Below are positions 25,660-33,357 of a DNA stretch of 64,000 bases, one piece after another. This DNA comes from Symplocastrum torsivum CPER-KK1 (lineage in GTDB: Bacteria; Cyanobacteriota; Cyanobacteriia; Cyanobacteriales; Coleofasciculaceae). Positions within the stretch are counted from its first letter, which is position 1; each line of letters begins with the position of its first letter. The translations under genes were made by a program, and so were the position numbers. The stretch spans positions 53,857 through 117,856 of the forward strand of contig JAHHIF010000020.1 of the NCBI GenBank assembly GCA_019358875.1. The letters are read 5' to 3'. Below the pieces are notes generated by a model. It ran no database searches. It was not told the DNA's origin and saw only the letters and a program-made list of their open reading frames with translations.

Positions 25660-26961
25660 TCAAATATTCCATTCAGCTAGCGCGATCGCAACTCCTTGTT
25701 TTAAGGCTGGTGTCAGTTGCTCATCATTGGCTAGCTGTTCTAATTGCTGATGGGCATGGGGAAAGTTTTTTAGGGCAGCGATCGCATGAAGCCTTACAGT
25801 ATCAGTTGGATCTGCGAGTAGCTCAACTAATGCCTCCATTGCACAAACTTCTCCTAACTGGCCCCAAGCAAGGGCAAGCGCTTGTCTAACGATTGCAACC
25901 TGTCGTGCTGGGTGTTGTGAGTTGAGATCGAGCAGAATCTGGGTAGCTTTTGCCCTGAGAACTGGCTCATCTACCTGTCCTAGCACTCTGATGATTTCCT
26001 GAATGCACTCTATGGAGGCTGTGTCAAGGGCTTGCTGTAAATAGTCCAAGCTCTTAGCTGTTCCTACCCAACCGATCGCCCGGATAAGATCAATTTGAAT
26101 GGGAACAGGAGTAGCGGGTGACTGGAGTACCTTAAACAAAGCCTCAGCAGCTTCATCCGTTCCCATGCGCCCTAATGCGATCGCAGCTTGCTGGCAAACG
26201 TCCGGGTTGAAGTCATAAAGTAGCGGTTTTAGCTGGTTCAGTAAGTCTAATTCTTCCCGTAGATCAGAGCGCAAACCTAAACCAATTACGGCTTCTTTTC
26301 TCACCACGGCGGCGTGATCTTTTAAAGCCTTGAGGAGGACTGGGGGAATTCTAGAATCATGGAAGCTACTGAGGGCTTCAATCGCCATTGAGCGTACTGC
26401 CACTTGAGGGTCGTTAACAACACCTAGTAAGGGAGTAATAATCTCTGGACGACGGATTTGGGAGAGTGCTGTAGTCGCAAGCAACCGGGAATTTGGCTCT
26501 GATAATAGACCCGTCAGAGCCTCAATTGCTGAATCACCGAGATTAGAAAGTGCGGTTGCTGCCATGTCCGTTAAGTCTTCATCCTCAGCGGTTTTAAGCA
26601 AATCGACTAATGTCGTAATCACCGTGGGATCGTTAAATTCTCCTAAGATACGAGCCGCAAACCAGCGCACTTCCAAGTCGGCTTCGTCGTCTTCTAGAAT
26701 TGCTATCGATGGTGCGATCGCAATTGACCCTAGTTTGGGAAACACTTTTGCCACCTCCCAGCGATCTTGAAAATCACCCGATTCAAGAACCTCCAACGCT
26801 AAATTCAACACCTGCTCTAAATCAGAGTCATTCAGTGGTGCTGAATCCGCCTCGGCATCTTTCGCCTTCTTACCCAGTGGTAGTTGCTGCAAGAATTGAT
26901 TGAGCGATGACCAATTACCCTGCTGTGCCGCAGCGGTTGCTTGTTCTAAAACATTTGTCAT
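25660..26961 (-). CDS. HEAT-repeat protein
   Basis: A 433-residue all-helical protein made of about ten HEAT / PBS-lyase-like repeats from residue 70 onward (LEVRWFAARILGEFNDPTVI, LTDMAATALSNLGDSAIEAL, VAVRSMAIEALSSFHDSRI, VCQQAAIALGRMGTDEAAEA). The first 60 residues (MTNVLEQATAAAQQGNWSSL) are a separate helical cap. Such proteins act as scaffolds; in cyanobacteria some relatives (CpcE, NblB) act on phycobiliproteins, but nothing here specifies that. A TnpB element lies directly upstream. Confidence 0.85.
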   Translation of the reverse strand: MTNVLEQATAAAQQGNWSSLNQFLQQLPLGKKAKDAEADSAPLNDSDLEQVLNLALEVLESGDFQDRWEVAKVFPKLGSIAIAPSIAILEDDEADLEVRWFAARILGEFNDPTVITTLVDLLKTAEDEDLTDMAATALSNLGDSAIEALTGLLSEPNSRLLATTALSQIRRPEIITPLLGVVNDPQVAVRSMAIEALSSFHDSRIPPVLLKALKDHAAVVRKEAVIGLGLRSDLREELDLLNQLKPLLYDFNPDVCQQAAIALGRMGTDEAAEALFKVLQSPATPVPIQIDLIRAIGWVGTAKSLDYLQQALDTASIECIQEIIRVLGQVDEPVLRAKATQILLDLNSQHPARQVAIVRQALALAWGQLGEVCAMEALVELLADPTDTVRLHAIAALKNFPHAHQQLEQLANDEQLTPALKQGVAIALAEWNI

Positions 26962-27064
26962 TATTCAAAGTTTTTGTTGTTTGCGGCGAGATAAATTTAC
27001 TTTGACCGAGGTTCGAGTATCGCGCAAGTCCCATGCCACCTCCAGATGCCCAGTTTATAGAAAA

Positions 27065-27105
27065 CGCCTTATATCCCACGTCTTTCAATCGTCGGATATA
27101 AGGCG
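27065..27105. mobile_element. Candidate left-end hairpin of the TnpB element
   Basis: CGCCTTATATCC (27065-27076) pairs exactly with GGATATAAGGCG (27094-27105), with three further inner pairs after one mismatch. Subterminal hairpins of this kind mark the ends of IS200/IS605 elements. It lies 115 bases before the tnpB start. It could alternatively belong to the HEAT-gene upstream region. Confidence 0.45.
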
Positions 27106-27219
27106 GCTCAGCGGAGGGACGGAGCTGACCCATAAATCTTGCAACGAAGCCACAAAACTTAATCAGCGACCTTATGTGAAGTTGGTTAATATAAGAAGCG
27201 TGGAAGTTAGGTCGAAGCC

Positions 27220-28434
27220 ATGATTGTTTACGAGTTTAAAGTTAAGGGAAAAGAGGCTCAGTATCGCGCCATAGATGAGGCAATTCGTACCAGCCAATTC
27301 ATTCAAAACAAGTGCTTGCGCTATTGGATGGATAACAAGGGTTTGCGCCAATATGACCTCAATAAATATTGCGCTGTACTAGCGTCTGAATTCCCCTTTG
27401 CTGAAGAACTCAATTCAATGGCAAGACAATCTGCGGCAGAACGAACTTGGAGCGCAATTGCTCGATTTTTCGACAATTGCAAAAAGAAAGTCAAGGGAAA
27501 GAAAGGTTTTCCAAAATACAAAAAGCATTGCCGCTCAGTTGAATATAAAACTAGCGGCTGGAAACTTTCGTCAAATCGGAAGGCTATTACTTTCCGGGAT
27601 GGTAAGAGCATAGGGACTCTCAAGCTTAAGGGAACCTATGACCTTAATTACTATGACATTAAGCAGATTAAACGAGTTCGATTGCTCCGCAGGGCTGATG
27701 GATACTACGCCCAATTTGCCGTTGATGCCAGAGTTAGAGTAGAGACTGAACCTACAGGGCAAGTTATTGGCATTGACCTAGGGCTTAATTTCTTCATTGC
27801 CGATAACAAAGGTAATACCGAGAAGTCCCCCCAGTTCTACAGAAAGTCAGAGCGTCAGCTCAACCGAGCTAATCGTAAAAAGTCCAAGAAGTTCGTTAAA
27901 GGTGGCTTACCGCAGTCTAAAAACTACCACAGAGCTAGAAATCGATACGCTCGAAAACATTTAAGAGTAAGTAGGCAGCGAAAAGAGTATTGCAAGCGAG
28001 TTGCGTACTCCGTGATCCAATCTAACGATTTGGTAGCCTATGAAGACTTGAATGTGAAAGGGCTAGTAAAGAATCGACATCTAGCTAAATCTATCAGTGA
28101 TGCAGGTTGGTCAACATTTCGTCAATGGTTAGAGTATTTCGGGCATAAGTATGGGAAAGTCACGATTGCTGTACCTCCCCATAACACAAGTCAGAATTGC
28201 TCTAGCTGTGGCTCTAAAGTGAAGAAGTCCCTATCAACAAGAACTCATGTTTGTCCAGACTGCGGGTTAATTGAAGATAGAGATACAAATGCCGCGAAGA
28301 ACATCCTGAAATTAGCACTATGTACGGTAGGGCATACCGGAACTTACGCTTGGGGAGATTTGCCCTCTTGGGCGGTTGGAGCAATCCTGTCGTCTAACGG
28401 CGAGTTGTTGAACCAAGAATCCCACGCGCTTTAG
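27220..28434 (+). CDS. tnpB: TnpB, RNA-guided nuclease of a solitary IS200/IS605-type element
   Basis: A 404-residue TnpB with an intact catalytic core. RuvC residues are Asp in GIDLGLNFF (about residue 186), Glu in AYEDLNVKG (about 275) and Asp in DRDTNAAKN (about 354). The zinc finger is CSSCGSKVKK and HVCPDCG. The N-terminus MIVYEFKVKGKEAQYRAI is typical. TnpB proteins cut DNA guided by an omega RNA from the element's right end. No tnpA transposase is nearby, so movement would need one in trans. The stop overlaps the right-end hairpin. All motifs are intact, so the protein may be active. Confidence 0.93.
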   Translation: MIVYEFKVKGKEAQYRAIDEAIRTSQFIQNKCLRYWMDNKGLRQYDLNKYCAVLASEFPFAEELNSMARQSAAERTWSAIARFFDNCKKKVKGKKGFPKYKKHCRSVEYKTSGWKLSSNRKAITFRDGKSIGTLKLKGTYDLNYYDIKQIKRVRLLRRADGYYAQFAVDARVRVETEPTGQVIGIDLGLNFFIADNKGNTEKSPQFYRKSERQLNRANRKKSKKFVKGGLPQSKNYHRARNRYARKHLRVSRQRKEYCKRVAYSVIQSNDLVAYEDLNVKGLVKNRHLAKSISDAGWSTFRQWLEYFGHKYGKVTIAVPPHNTSQNCSSCGSKVKKSLSTRTHVCPDCGLIEDRDTNAAKNILKLALCTVGHTGTYAWGDLPSWAVGAILSSNGELLNQESHAL

Positions 28435-28450
28435 CCGTGGGAGTGTCAAG
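28421..28450 (+). ncRNA. Right-end hairpin / 3' part of presumed omega RNA
   Basis: CCCACG (28421-28426) and CGTGGG (28436-28441) form a hairpin around CGCTTTAGC at the very end of tnpB, followed by AGTGTCAAG. This is the conserved right end of TnpB elements, from which the guide RNA scaffold is made; the guide would be the DNA just downstream, here the start region of the thioredoxin gene. Confidence 0.6.
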
Positions 28451-28457
28451 ATTGAGA

Positions 28458-28952
28458 ATGAAGCGATCGCAAAATGAAATGGACAGTACTAAGCCAAAAC
28501 TAAGGTTTTCTCTCATTGCAGGACTATTTATCCTGTTTTGTTGCGCTTGTTTTTTCCTGACTCGCTTAGATCAAGCAGCAGCAAGCCCAATGTCTCTAGA
28601 TGGTCTAACTCACCTAAGAGCAATGGCACAACAGTCTGTCCCTTATGACACCGCCCTGAGTAATGGTAAGCCAACTCTGGTTGAGTTTTATGCTGATTGG
28701 TGTACTAGTTGTCAGGCATTAGCTCCCAGCGTTACCAAGTTCCACGAGCAATATGGTTCGCAGGTTAACTTTGTCATGCTGAATGTTGACGAATCTCAAT
28801 GGCGTCAAGAAGTCCAGCAGTATCATGTCAGAGGTGTACCCCAGCTTTTCTTCATTACACCCGATCTTCAGGTACTCAAAACCTTAATTGGTAAAGTACC
28901 AGAACCAATTCTTGCCCAGCATTTAGAGCAACTGGTGAATCCGACGTTGTAG
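28458..28952 (+). CDS. txlA: Membrane-anchored thioredoxin-like protein (TxlA/HCF164 type)
   Basis: About 164 residues. A single N-terminal membrane anchor (FSLIAGLFILFCCACFFLTR) is followed by a thioredoxin fold with active site VEFYADWCTSCQALAP (CTSC) and the cis-proline loop VRGVPQLFFI. The arrangement fits TxlA/HCF164, which carries reducing power across the thylakoid membrane for cytochrome assembly. The start is the ATG at 28458 or 28479; the earlier GTG at 28437 lies inside the TnpB element end. The element sits right against the 5' end, so native promoter sequence may have been displaced. Confidence 0.85.
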   Translation: MKRSQNEMDSTKPKLRFSLIAGLFILFCCACFFLTRLDQAAASPMSLDGLTHLRAMAQQSVPYDTALSNGKPTLVEFYADWCTSCQALAPSVTKFHEQYGSQVNFVMLNVDESQWRQEVQQYHVRGVPQLFFITPDLQVLKTLIGKVPEPILAQHLEQLVNPTL

Positions 28953-28983
28953 AGACAGCTAGAAAAATTTACTCTGTGTCATC

Positions 28984-29014
28984 GTCGGGGGGACAGCAAT
29001 GCTGTCCCCCCGAC
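28984..29014. terminator. Strong hairpin after txlA
   Basis: GTCGGGGGGACAGCA (28984-28998) pairs exactly with 29000-29014 around one base. It lies 31 bases after the txlA stop, with a TTTTTT run about 10 bases further on. It may terminate txlA transcription, though it also looks like the GC-rich palindromic repeats found elsewhere in the window. Confidence 0.5.
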
Positions 29015-29094
29015 AGTTCATTTTTTGGAAGTCCTTGCTATAAATACTTGTCCAAAGTAGCTCCTTCAGAGCCGCTTCGCTAACAGGAGAATTC

Positions 29095-29126
29095 TGAACT
29101 CCTGAACTCCTGAACTCCTGAACTCC
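29095..29126. repeat. Four tandem copies of TGAACTCC
   Basis: An exact 8-base unit repeated four times in the nirA upstream region. Related single TGAACTCC words occur at about 36415-36423 before narB. Short tandem repeats of this kind are common in filamentous cyanobacteria. The rest of 28953-29367 holds the nirA promoter elements listed separately and a GCCGCTTCGCTAAC repeat fragment near 29071. Confidence 0.85.
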
Positions 29127-29174
29127 TATATTCTTCTTGTTCACTGTATGGGTCTGCACCCCTGTATCTACCTT

Positions 29175-29191
29175 AAGAATGAATCATTCTT
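29175..29191. promoter_or_regulatory. Palindrome upstream of nirA promoter
   Basis: AAGAATGAATCATTCTT is a perfect palindrome (8-base arms, one central base), 58 bases upstream of the NtcA box. It could be an operator, but the binding protein is unknown. Confidence 0.35.
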
Positions 29192-29206
29192 TCTCAAAAT
29201 CAAAAA

Positions 29207-29225
29207 ATGCATCAATACTATGCAT
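29207..29225. promoter_or_regulatory. Candidate LysR-type (NtcB-like) site
   Basis: ATGCAT, seven bases, ATGCAT: an inverted repeat of LysR-regulator type placed 24 bases upstream of the NtcA box. NtcB, a LysR-family activator, recognises TGCA-containing inverted repeats at nirA promoters in other cyanobacteria; spacing here differs, so assignment is tentative. Confidence 0.4.
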
Positions 29226-29249
29226 TTTCTTCATGAATAGAAATATTTT

Positions 29250-29291
29250 GTAACTAAACATACAAAATATACTATCTAGCTTACATAACCT
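29250..29291 (+). promoter_or_regulatory. NtcA-activated nirA promoter
   Basis: GTA at 29250-29252, eight bases, TAC at 29261-29263: a perfect GTA-N8-TAC NtcA box. Exactly 22 bases later TAACCT (29286-29291) fits the TAN3T -10 box, the standard spacing of NtcA class II promoters. The nirA start codon is 76 bases downstream. It should drive the operon under nitrogen limitation. Confidence 0.85.
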
Positions 29292-29367
29292 TATGTGCAA
29301 TGAGCAACCGAATCAGCGCTCCAGACCAACTTCAGGCATTTGAGCGCTACGCACTAAGGATAAACCT

Positions 29368-30921
29368 ATGACAAGCGCAGCCACGCCAGCAGCAAGCCTA
29401 AACAAATTTGAAAAACTTAAAGCCCAAAAAGATGGCCTTGCAGTAAAGGCACAACTCGATCAATTTGCCCAACTCGGCTGGGAAGCGGTTGATGAAACAG
29501 ACCGAGATCATCGGTTGAAGTGGGTCGGAGTTTTCTTCCGCCCTGTTACCCCTGGTAAGTTTATGTTGCGGATGCGTCTACCCAATGGCATTCTTACCAC
29601 TGCTCAAATGCGGGTACTTGCCGAAGTTGTGCAGCGCTATGGGGATGATGGCAGTGCAGACATTACTACACGGCAAAACCTGCAACTACGAGGCATCCGA
29701 CTCGAAGATATCCCAGATATTTTCCATCGGTTTCAGTCAGTGGGCTTAACCTGTGTGCAATCAGGGATGGATAATGTTCGCAATATCACTGGTTCTCCGG
29801 TTGCTGGGATTGATGCCGATGAGTTGTTTGACACACGGGAGTTGGTACAGCAGGTTCAAGACATGATCACCAATTGTGGTGAAGGGAACTCAGAATTTAC
29901 TAACCTACCCCGAAAATTTAATATTGCGATCGCAGGTGGACGTGACAACTGCGTCCATGCTGAAATCAACGACCTCGCCTTTGTTCCCGCCTATAAATAT
30001 GGCGTACTGGGCTTTAACGTTATCGTTGGTGGCTTCTTCTCTGCCAAGCGCTGTGATGCTGCCATTCCCCTCAATGCTTGGGTTGCCCCAGATACAGTCG
30101 TAGCGCTAAGCCGTGCCGTTTTAGAAGTCTACCGCGACCACGGTTTAAGAGCGAATCGGCAAAAAGCACGGTTGATGTGGTTAATTGACGAATGGGGGAT
30201 TGAAAAATTCCGGGCAGTTGTAGAAGAGCAACTGGGTCATACTCTACAAACTGCTGCTGAAAAAGATGAGATTGACTGGGAAAAGCGCGACCACATTGGT
30301 GTTTTTCCTCAAAAGCAACCAGGTCTAAACTACGTCGGTTTGCACATTCCTGTTGGACGCCTCTATGCCGAGGATATGTTCGACCTAGCCCGGATTGCAG
30401 AAGTCTACGGCAGTGGGGAAGTTCGACTCACCATTGAGCAGAATGTGATTATCCCCAATGTCCCCGATTCTCGCTTAGACACGCTCCTTGCTGAACCCGT
30501 ACTGGAACGCTTCTCCATCAACCCAGACCCCCTAACGCAAGCTTTAGTGTCTTGCACGGGTTCACAATTTTGTAACTTTGCCTTGATTGAAACAAAAAAT
30601 CGTGCCCTAGCACTAATCAAGGCACTGGAAGCCGAACTTTCCCTGCCACGTCCAGTACGGATTCACTGGACAGGTTGCCCCAACTCTTGCGGCCAGCCAC
30701 AAGTCGCCGATATTGGTCTGATGGGTACTAAGGTACGCAAAAACGGTCAAGCTGCCGAAGGCGTCGATCTCTACATGGGTGGCAAAGTTGGCAAAGATGC
30801 CCAACTCGGTAGCTGTGTCCAAAAGGGCATTGCTTGCGAAGATTTGAAGCCCTTGTTGCGAGACTTACTCATTGAACAATTTGGAGCTAAACCACGGCAG
30901 GAAGCCGCTGTTTCGTCCTAA
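29368..30921 (+). CDS. nirA: Ferredoxin-nitrite reductase
   Basis: A 517-residue enzyme reducing nitrite to ammonium with six electrons from ferredoxin. The siroheme/4Fe-4S ligands are four cysteines in SCTGSQFCNFALIETKNRA and TGCPNSCGQPQVADIG. Other family segments are MLRMRLPNGILTTAQMRVLA, DITTRQNLQLRGI and FNVIVGGFFSAKRCD. The ATG follows AAGGA (CTAAGGATAAACCT). First gene of the operon, 76 bases after the NtcA-type promoter; the nitrate transporter genes follow. Confidence 0.96.
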   Translation: MTSAATPAASLNKFEKLKAQKDGLAVKAQLDQFAQLGWEAVDETDRDHRLKWVGVFFRPVTPGKFMLRMRLPNGILTTAQMRVLAEVVQRYGDDGSADITTRQNLQLRGIRLEDIPDIFHRFQSVGLTCVQSGMDNVRNITGSPVAGIDADELFDTRELVQQVQDMITNCGEGNSEFTNLPRKFNIAIAGGRDNCVHAEINDLAFVPAYKYGVLGFNVIVGGFFSAKRCDAAIPLNAWVAPDTVVALSRAVLEVYRDHGLRANRQKARLMWLIDEWGIEKFRAVVEEQLGHTLQTAAEKDEIDWEKRDHIGVFPQKQPGLNYVGLHIPVGRLYAEDMFDLARIAEVYGSGEVRLTIEQNVIIPNVPDSRLDTLLAEPVLERFSINPDPLTQALVSCTGSQFCNFALIETKNRALALIKALEAELSLPRPVRIHWTGCPNSCGQPQVADIGLMGTKVRKNGQAAEGVDLYMGGKVGKDAQLGSCVQKGIACEDLKPLLRDLLIEQFGAKPRQEAAVSS

Positions 30922-31038
30922 AGTCATCCCACTTGTCAAGGCAACGCTTAAGTACATCCTTACGTTCCAACCGTAGCACCGCAACTGGGAAACGCTTCAA
31001 CCTACCGCCATAAAACCACTACAAGCCATCAATACACA

Positions 31039-32352
31039 ATGACAAAGTTCACCAGACGGCAATTTATCATCACCGCAGGCGCAGCCACCGCAACTTCTCT
31101 GTTAGCTCACGGTTGTTCCTCTGGCCCCACCTCGACATCAAGTGCCAGCAACACTCAATCTGCCAATATCAGCCCCGCCGATACTCCAGAAGTCACGACC
31201 GCCAAGCTAGGATTTATTGCCCTGACCGATGCTGCGCCGTTGATTATTGCGAAGGAAAAGGGCTTGTTCGAGAAGTACGGCATGAAGGATGTCGAGGTCG
31301 TCAAGCAAGCCTCCTGGCCGGTTACTCGCGACAACATAGAGTTAGGTTCTGCTAGTGGCGGTATTGATGGGGCACATATCTTGTCCCCCATGCCTTATCT
31401 CATGTCCTTGGGCAAGATTACCAAGCAACCTGTGCCGATGTACATCTTGGCACGGTTGAATACTAACGGTCAGGCAATTTCTGTTGCCAATACTTATAAA
31501 GACATGAAAGTGGGCTTAGATAGTAAGCCACTTAAGGAGGCTTTTTCCAAAGCCAAATCTTCTGGCAAAGAACTTAAGGCAGCGATAACCTTTCCGGGTG
31601 GTACCCATGACCTCTGGATGCGCTACTGGTTAGCCGCTGGTGGCATCAATCCAGACACCGATATTTCCACAATCCCCGTACCACCGCCTCAGATGGTGGC
31701 GAATATGAAAGTCGGTGGGATGGAAGCTTTTTGTGTCGGTGAACCATGGAACGCACAGCTAGTTAATCAAAAGGAAGGTTATACCGCTCTAATTACAGGA
31801 GAACTGTGGAAAGACCATCCTGAGAAAGCTTTATCCATGCGGGCGGATTGGGTGGACAAAAATCCTAAGGCAGCTAAGGCTATCCTCATGGCGGTGCAAG
31901 AAGCCCAACAGTGGTGTGATAAGGCGGAAAATAAAGACGAGATGGTCAAAATTGTCTCGAAGCGCCAGTGGTTCAAGGTTCCAGAAAAAGACATTATTGA
32001 GCGCTCTAAAGGCAATGTTGACTATGGTGATGGTCGTACTGAGCAGAACAGCCCTCTGTTAATGAAGTTCTGGGCAGATAATGCCTCCTATCCCTTCAAG
32101 AGTCACGATGCCTGGTTCATTACAGAAAACATTCGTTGGGGCTATCTTCCCGCTAATACAGATATCAAGGGAATTATTGATAAAGTGAACCGGGAAGATT
32201 TGTGGAAAGAAGCGGCAAAAGCGATTGGTGTTGCCGCTGCTGATATCCCAACTAGTACGTCCCGTGGGGTTGAAACGTTCTTCGATGGAGTCAAATTTGA
32301 TCCAGAAGATACAGCAGGATATTTAAAGAGCCTCAAGATTAAGAAAGCATAA
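31039..32352 (+). CDS. nrtA: Nitrate transporter substrate-binding lipoprotein
   Basis: A 437-residue binding protein of the nitrate ABC transporter. The N-terminus has a twin-arginine motif (TRRQFIITAGAA) and a lipobox ending LLAHGC, so the mature protein is anchored by its first cysteine. A Ser/Thr-rich linker precedes the binding domain (KLGFIALTDAAPLIIAKEKG). The related CmpA family binds bicarbonate; the position between nirA and nrtB indicates nitrate/nitrite. It shares sequence with the C-terminal domain of NrtC. Confidence 0.94.
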   Translation: MTKFTRRQFIITAGAATATSLLAHGCSSGPTSTSSASNTQSANISPADTPEVTTAKLGFIALTDAAPLIIAKEKGLFEKYGMKDVEVVKQASWPVTRDNIELGSASGGIDGAHILSPMPYLMSLGKITKQPVPMYILARLNTNGQAISVANTYKDMKVGLDSKPLKEAFSKAKSSGKELKAAITFPGGTHDLWMRYWLAAGGINPDTDISTIPVPPPQMVANMKVGGMEAFCVGEPWNAQLVNQKEGYTALITGELWKDHPEKALSMRADWVDKNPKAAKAILMAVQEAQQWCDKAENKDEMVKIVSKRQWFKVPEKDIIERSKGNVDYGDGRTEQNSPLLMKFWADNASYPFKSHDAWFITENIRWGYLPANTDIKGIIDKVNREDLWKEAAKAIGVAAADIPTSTSRGVETFFDGVKFDPEDTAGYLKSLKIKKA

Positions 32353-32452
32353 GCTAGCGACAACTAGGGATTTTGAATTGGGGCTAGGAACTAAACCTTT
32401 ATTCAAAATCCCAACACACTTTCGGTTGCACTCCACGACTTTTAAAAGGAAA

Positions 32453-33295
32453 ATGACAGCAAATCTTGAAAGCCGCTCTCGGCGCAATGTTCGGCAAAAT
32501 TCTCCGCTTTCTCTAATCCAGAAGCACTCTCAAAAAATTATCCGCCCGTTGGTTGCCCTAGCTATTTTTCTTGTAATCTGGCAACTCCTCTGCATGAGTC
32601 CAGATTCAAATTTACCTAGCCCAATCACGGTTTTTCAGGACACTTGGGACCCTCTGATTATCAATCCCTTCTTTGATAACGGTGGTACAGATAAAGGGTT
32701 AGGATTACAAATCGCGGCTAGTTTGGCACGGGTTGCGATCGGGTTTACTCTGTCTACGATTGTCGGGATTGGTCTAGGGATTTTGATTGGTAGTACCAAA
32801 TTCATGTATGACGCACTAGACCCGCTTTTTCAGGTCTTGCGGACAATCCCTCCTCTCGCTTGGTTGCCGATTTCACTAGCTGCGTTTCGCGATAGCCAAC
32901 CTTCAGCGATTTTTGTAATTTTCATTACAGCAATTTGGCCAATTATTATTAACACCACAGTGGGTGTGCAACAGATTCCTCAAGATTACAGAAACGTTGC
33001 GAAGGTATTGCGGTTATCGCGCCAAAAGTATTTCTTCAAAGTTCTCTTTCCAGCCGCCGTTCCCTACATTTTTACAGGCTTACGAATTGGAATTGGCTTG
33101 TCTTGGTTGGCGATTATTGCGGCAGAGATGTTAGTCGGTGGTGTGGGAATCGGATTCTTTATTTGGGATGCTTACAATAGTTCCGCTATGAGTGAAATCA
33201 TCTTGGCACTCGTTTACGTGGGAATTATTGGTTTACTTCTGGACAGACTTGTTGCTTTTGTCGCCAGTAAAGTTGTGCCAGAAGAACAGAAATAA
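32453..33295 (+). CDS. nrtB: Nitrate ABC transporter permease
   Basis: 280 residues from the ATG at 32453, which is preceded by AAAAGGAAA; the frame is open upstream to 32378, but that N-terminus is atypical. Six membrane segments and the permease EAA loop (YRNVAKVLRLSRQKYFFKVL) typical of the NitT/TauT type, which contacts the ATPases NrtC and NrtD. It lies 100 bases after nrtA and 62 before nrtC. Confidence 0.94.
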   Translation: MTANLESRSRRNVRQNSPLSLIQKHSQKIIRPLVALAIFLVIWQLLCMSPDSNLPSPITVFQDTWDPLIINPFFDNGGTDKGLGLQIAASLARVAIGFTLSTIVGIGLGILIGSTKFMYDALDPLFQVLRTIPPLAWLPISLAAFRDSQPSAIFVIFITAIWPIIINTTVGVQQIPQDYRNVAKVLRLSRQKYFFKVLFPAAVPYIFTGLRIGIGLSWLAIIAAEMLVGGVGIGFFIWDAYNSSAMSEIILALVYVGIIGLLLDRLVAFVASKVVPEEQK

Positions 33296-33357
33296 AAAGG
33301 TTGATGGTAAGGGCTAATAGCGGTTAGCCATAAACACTCTCACAATAAGCAATCACC

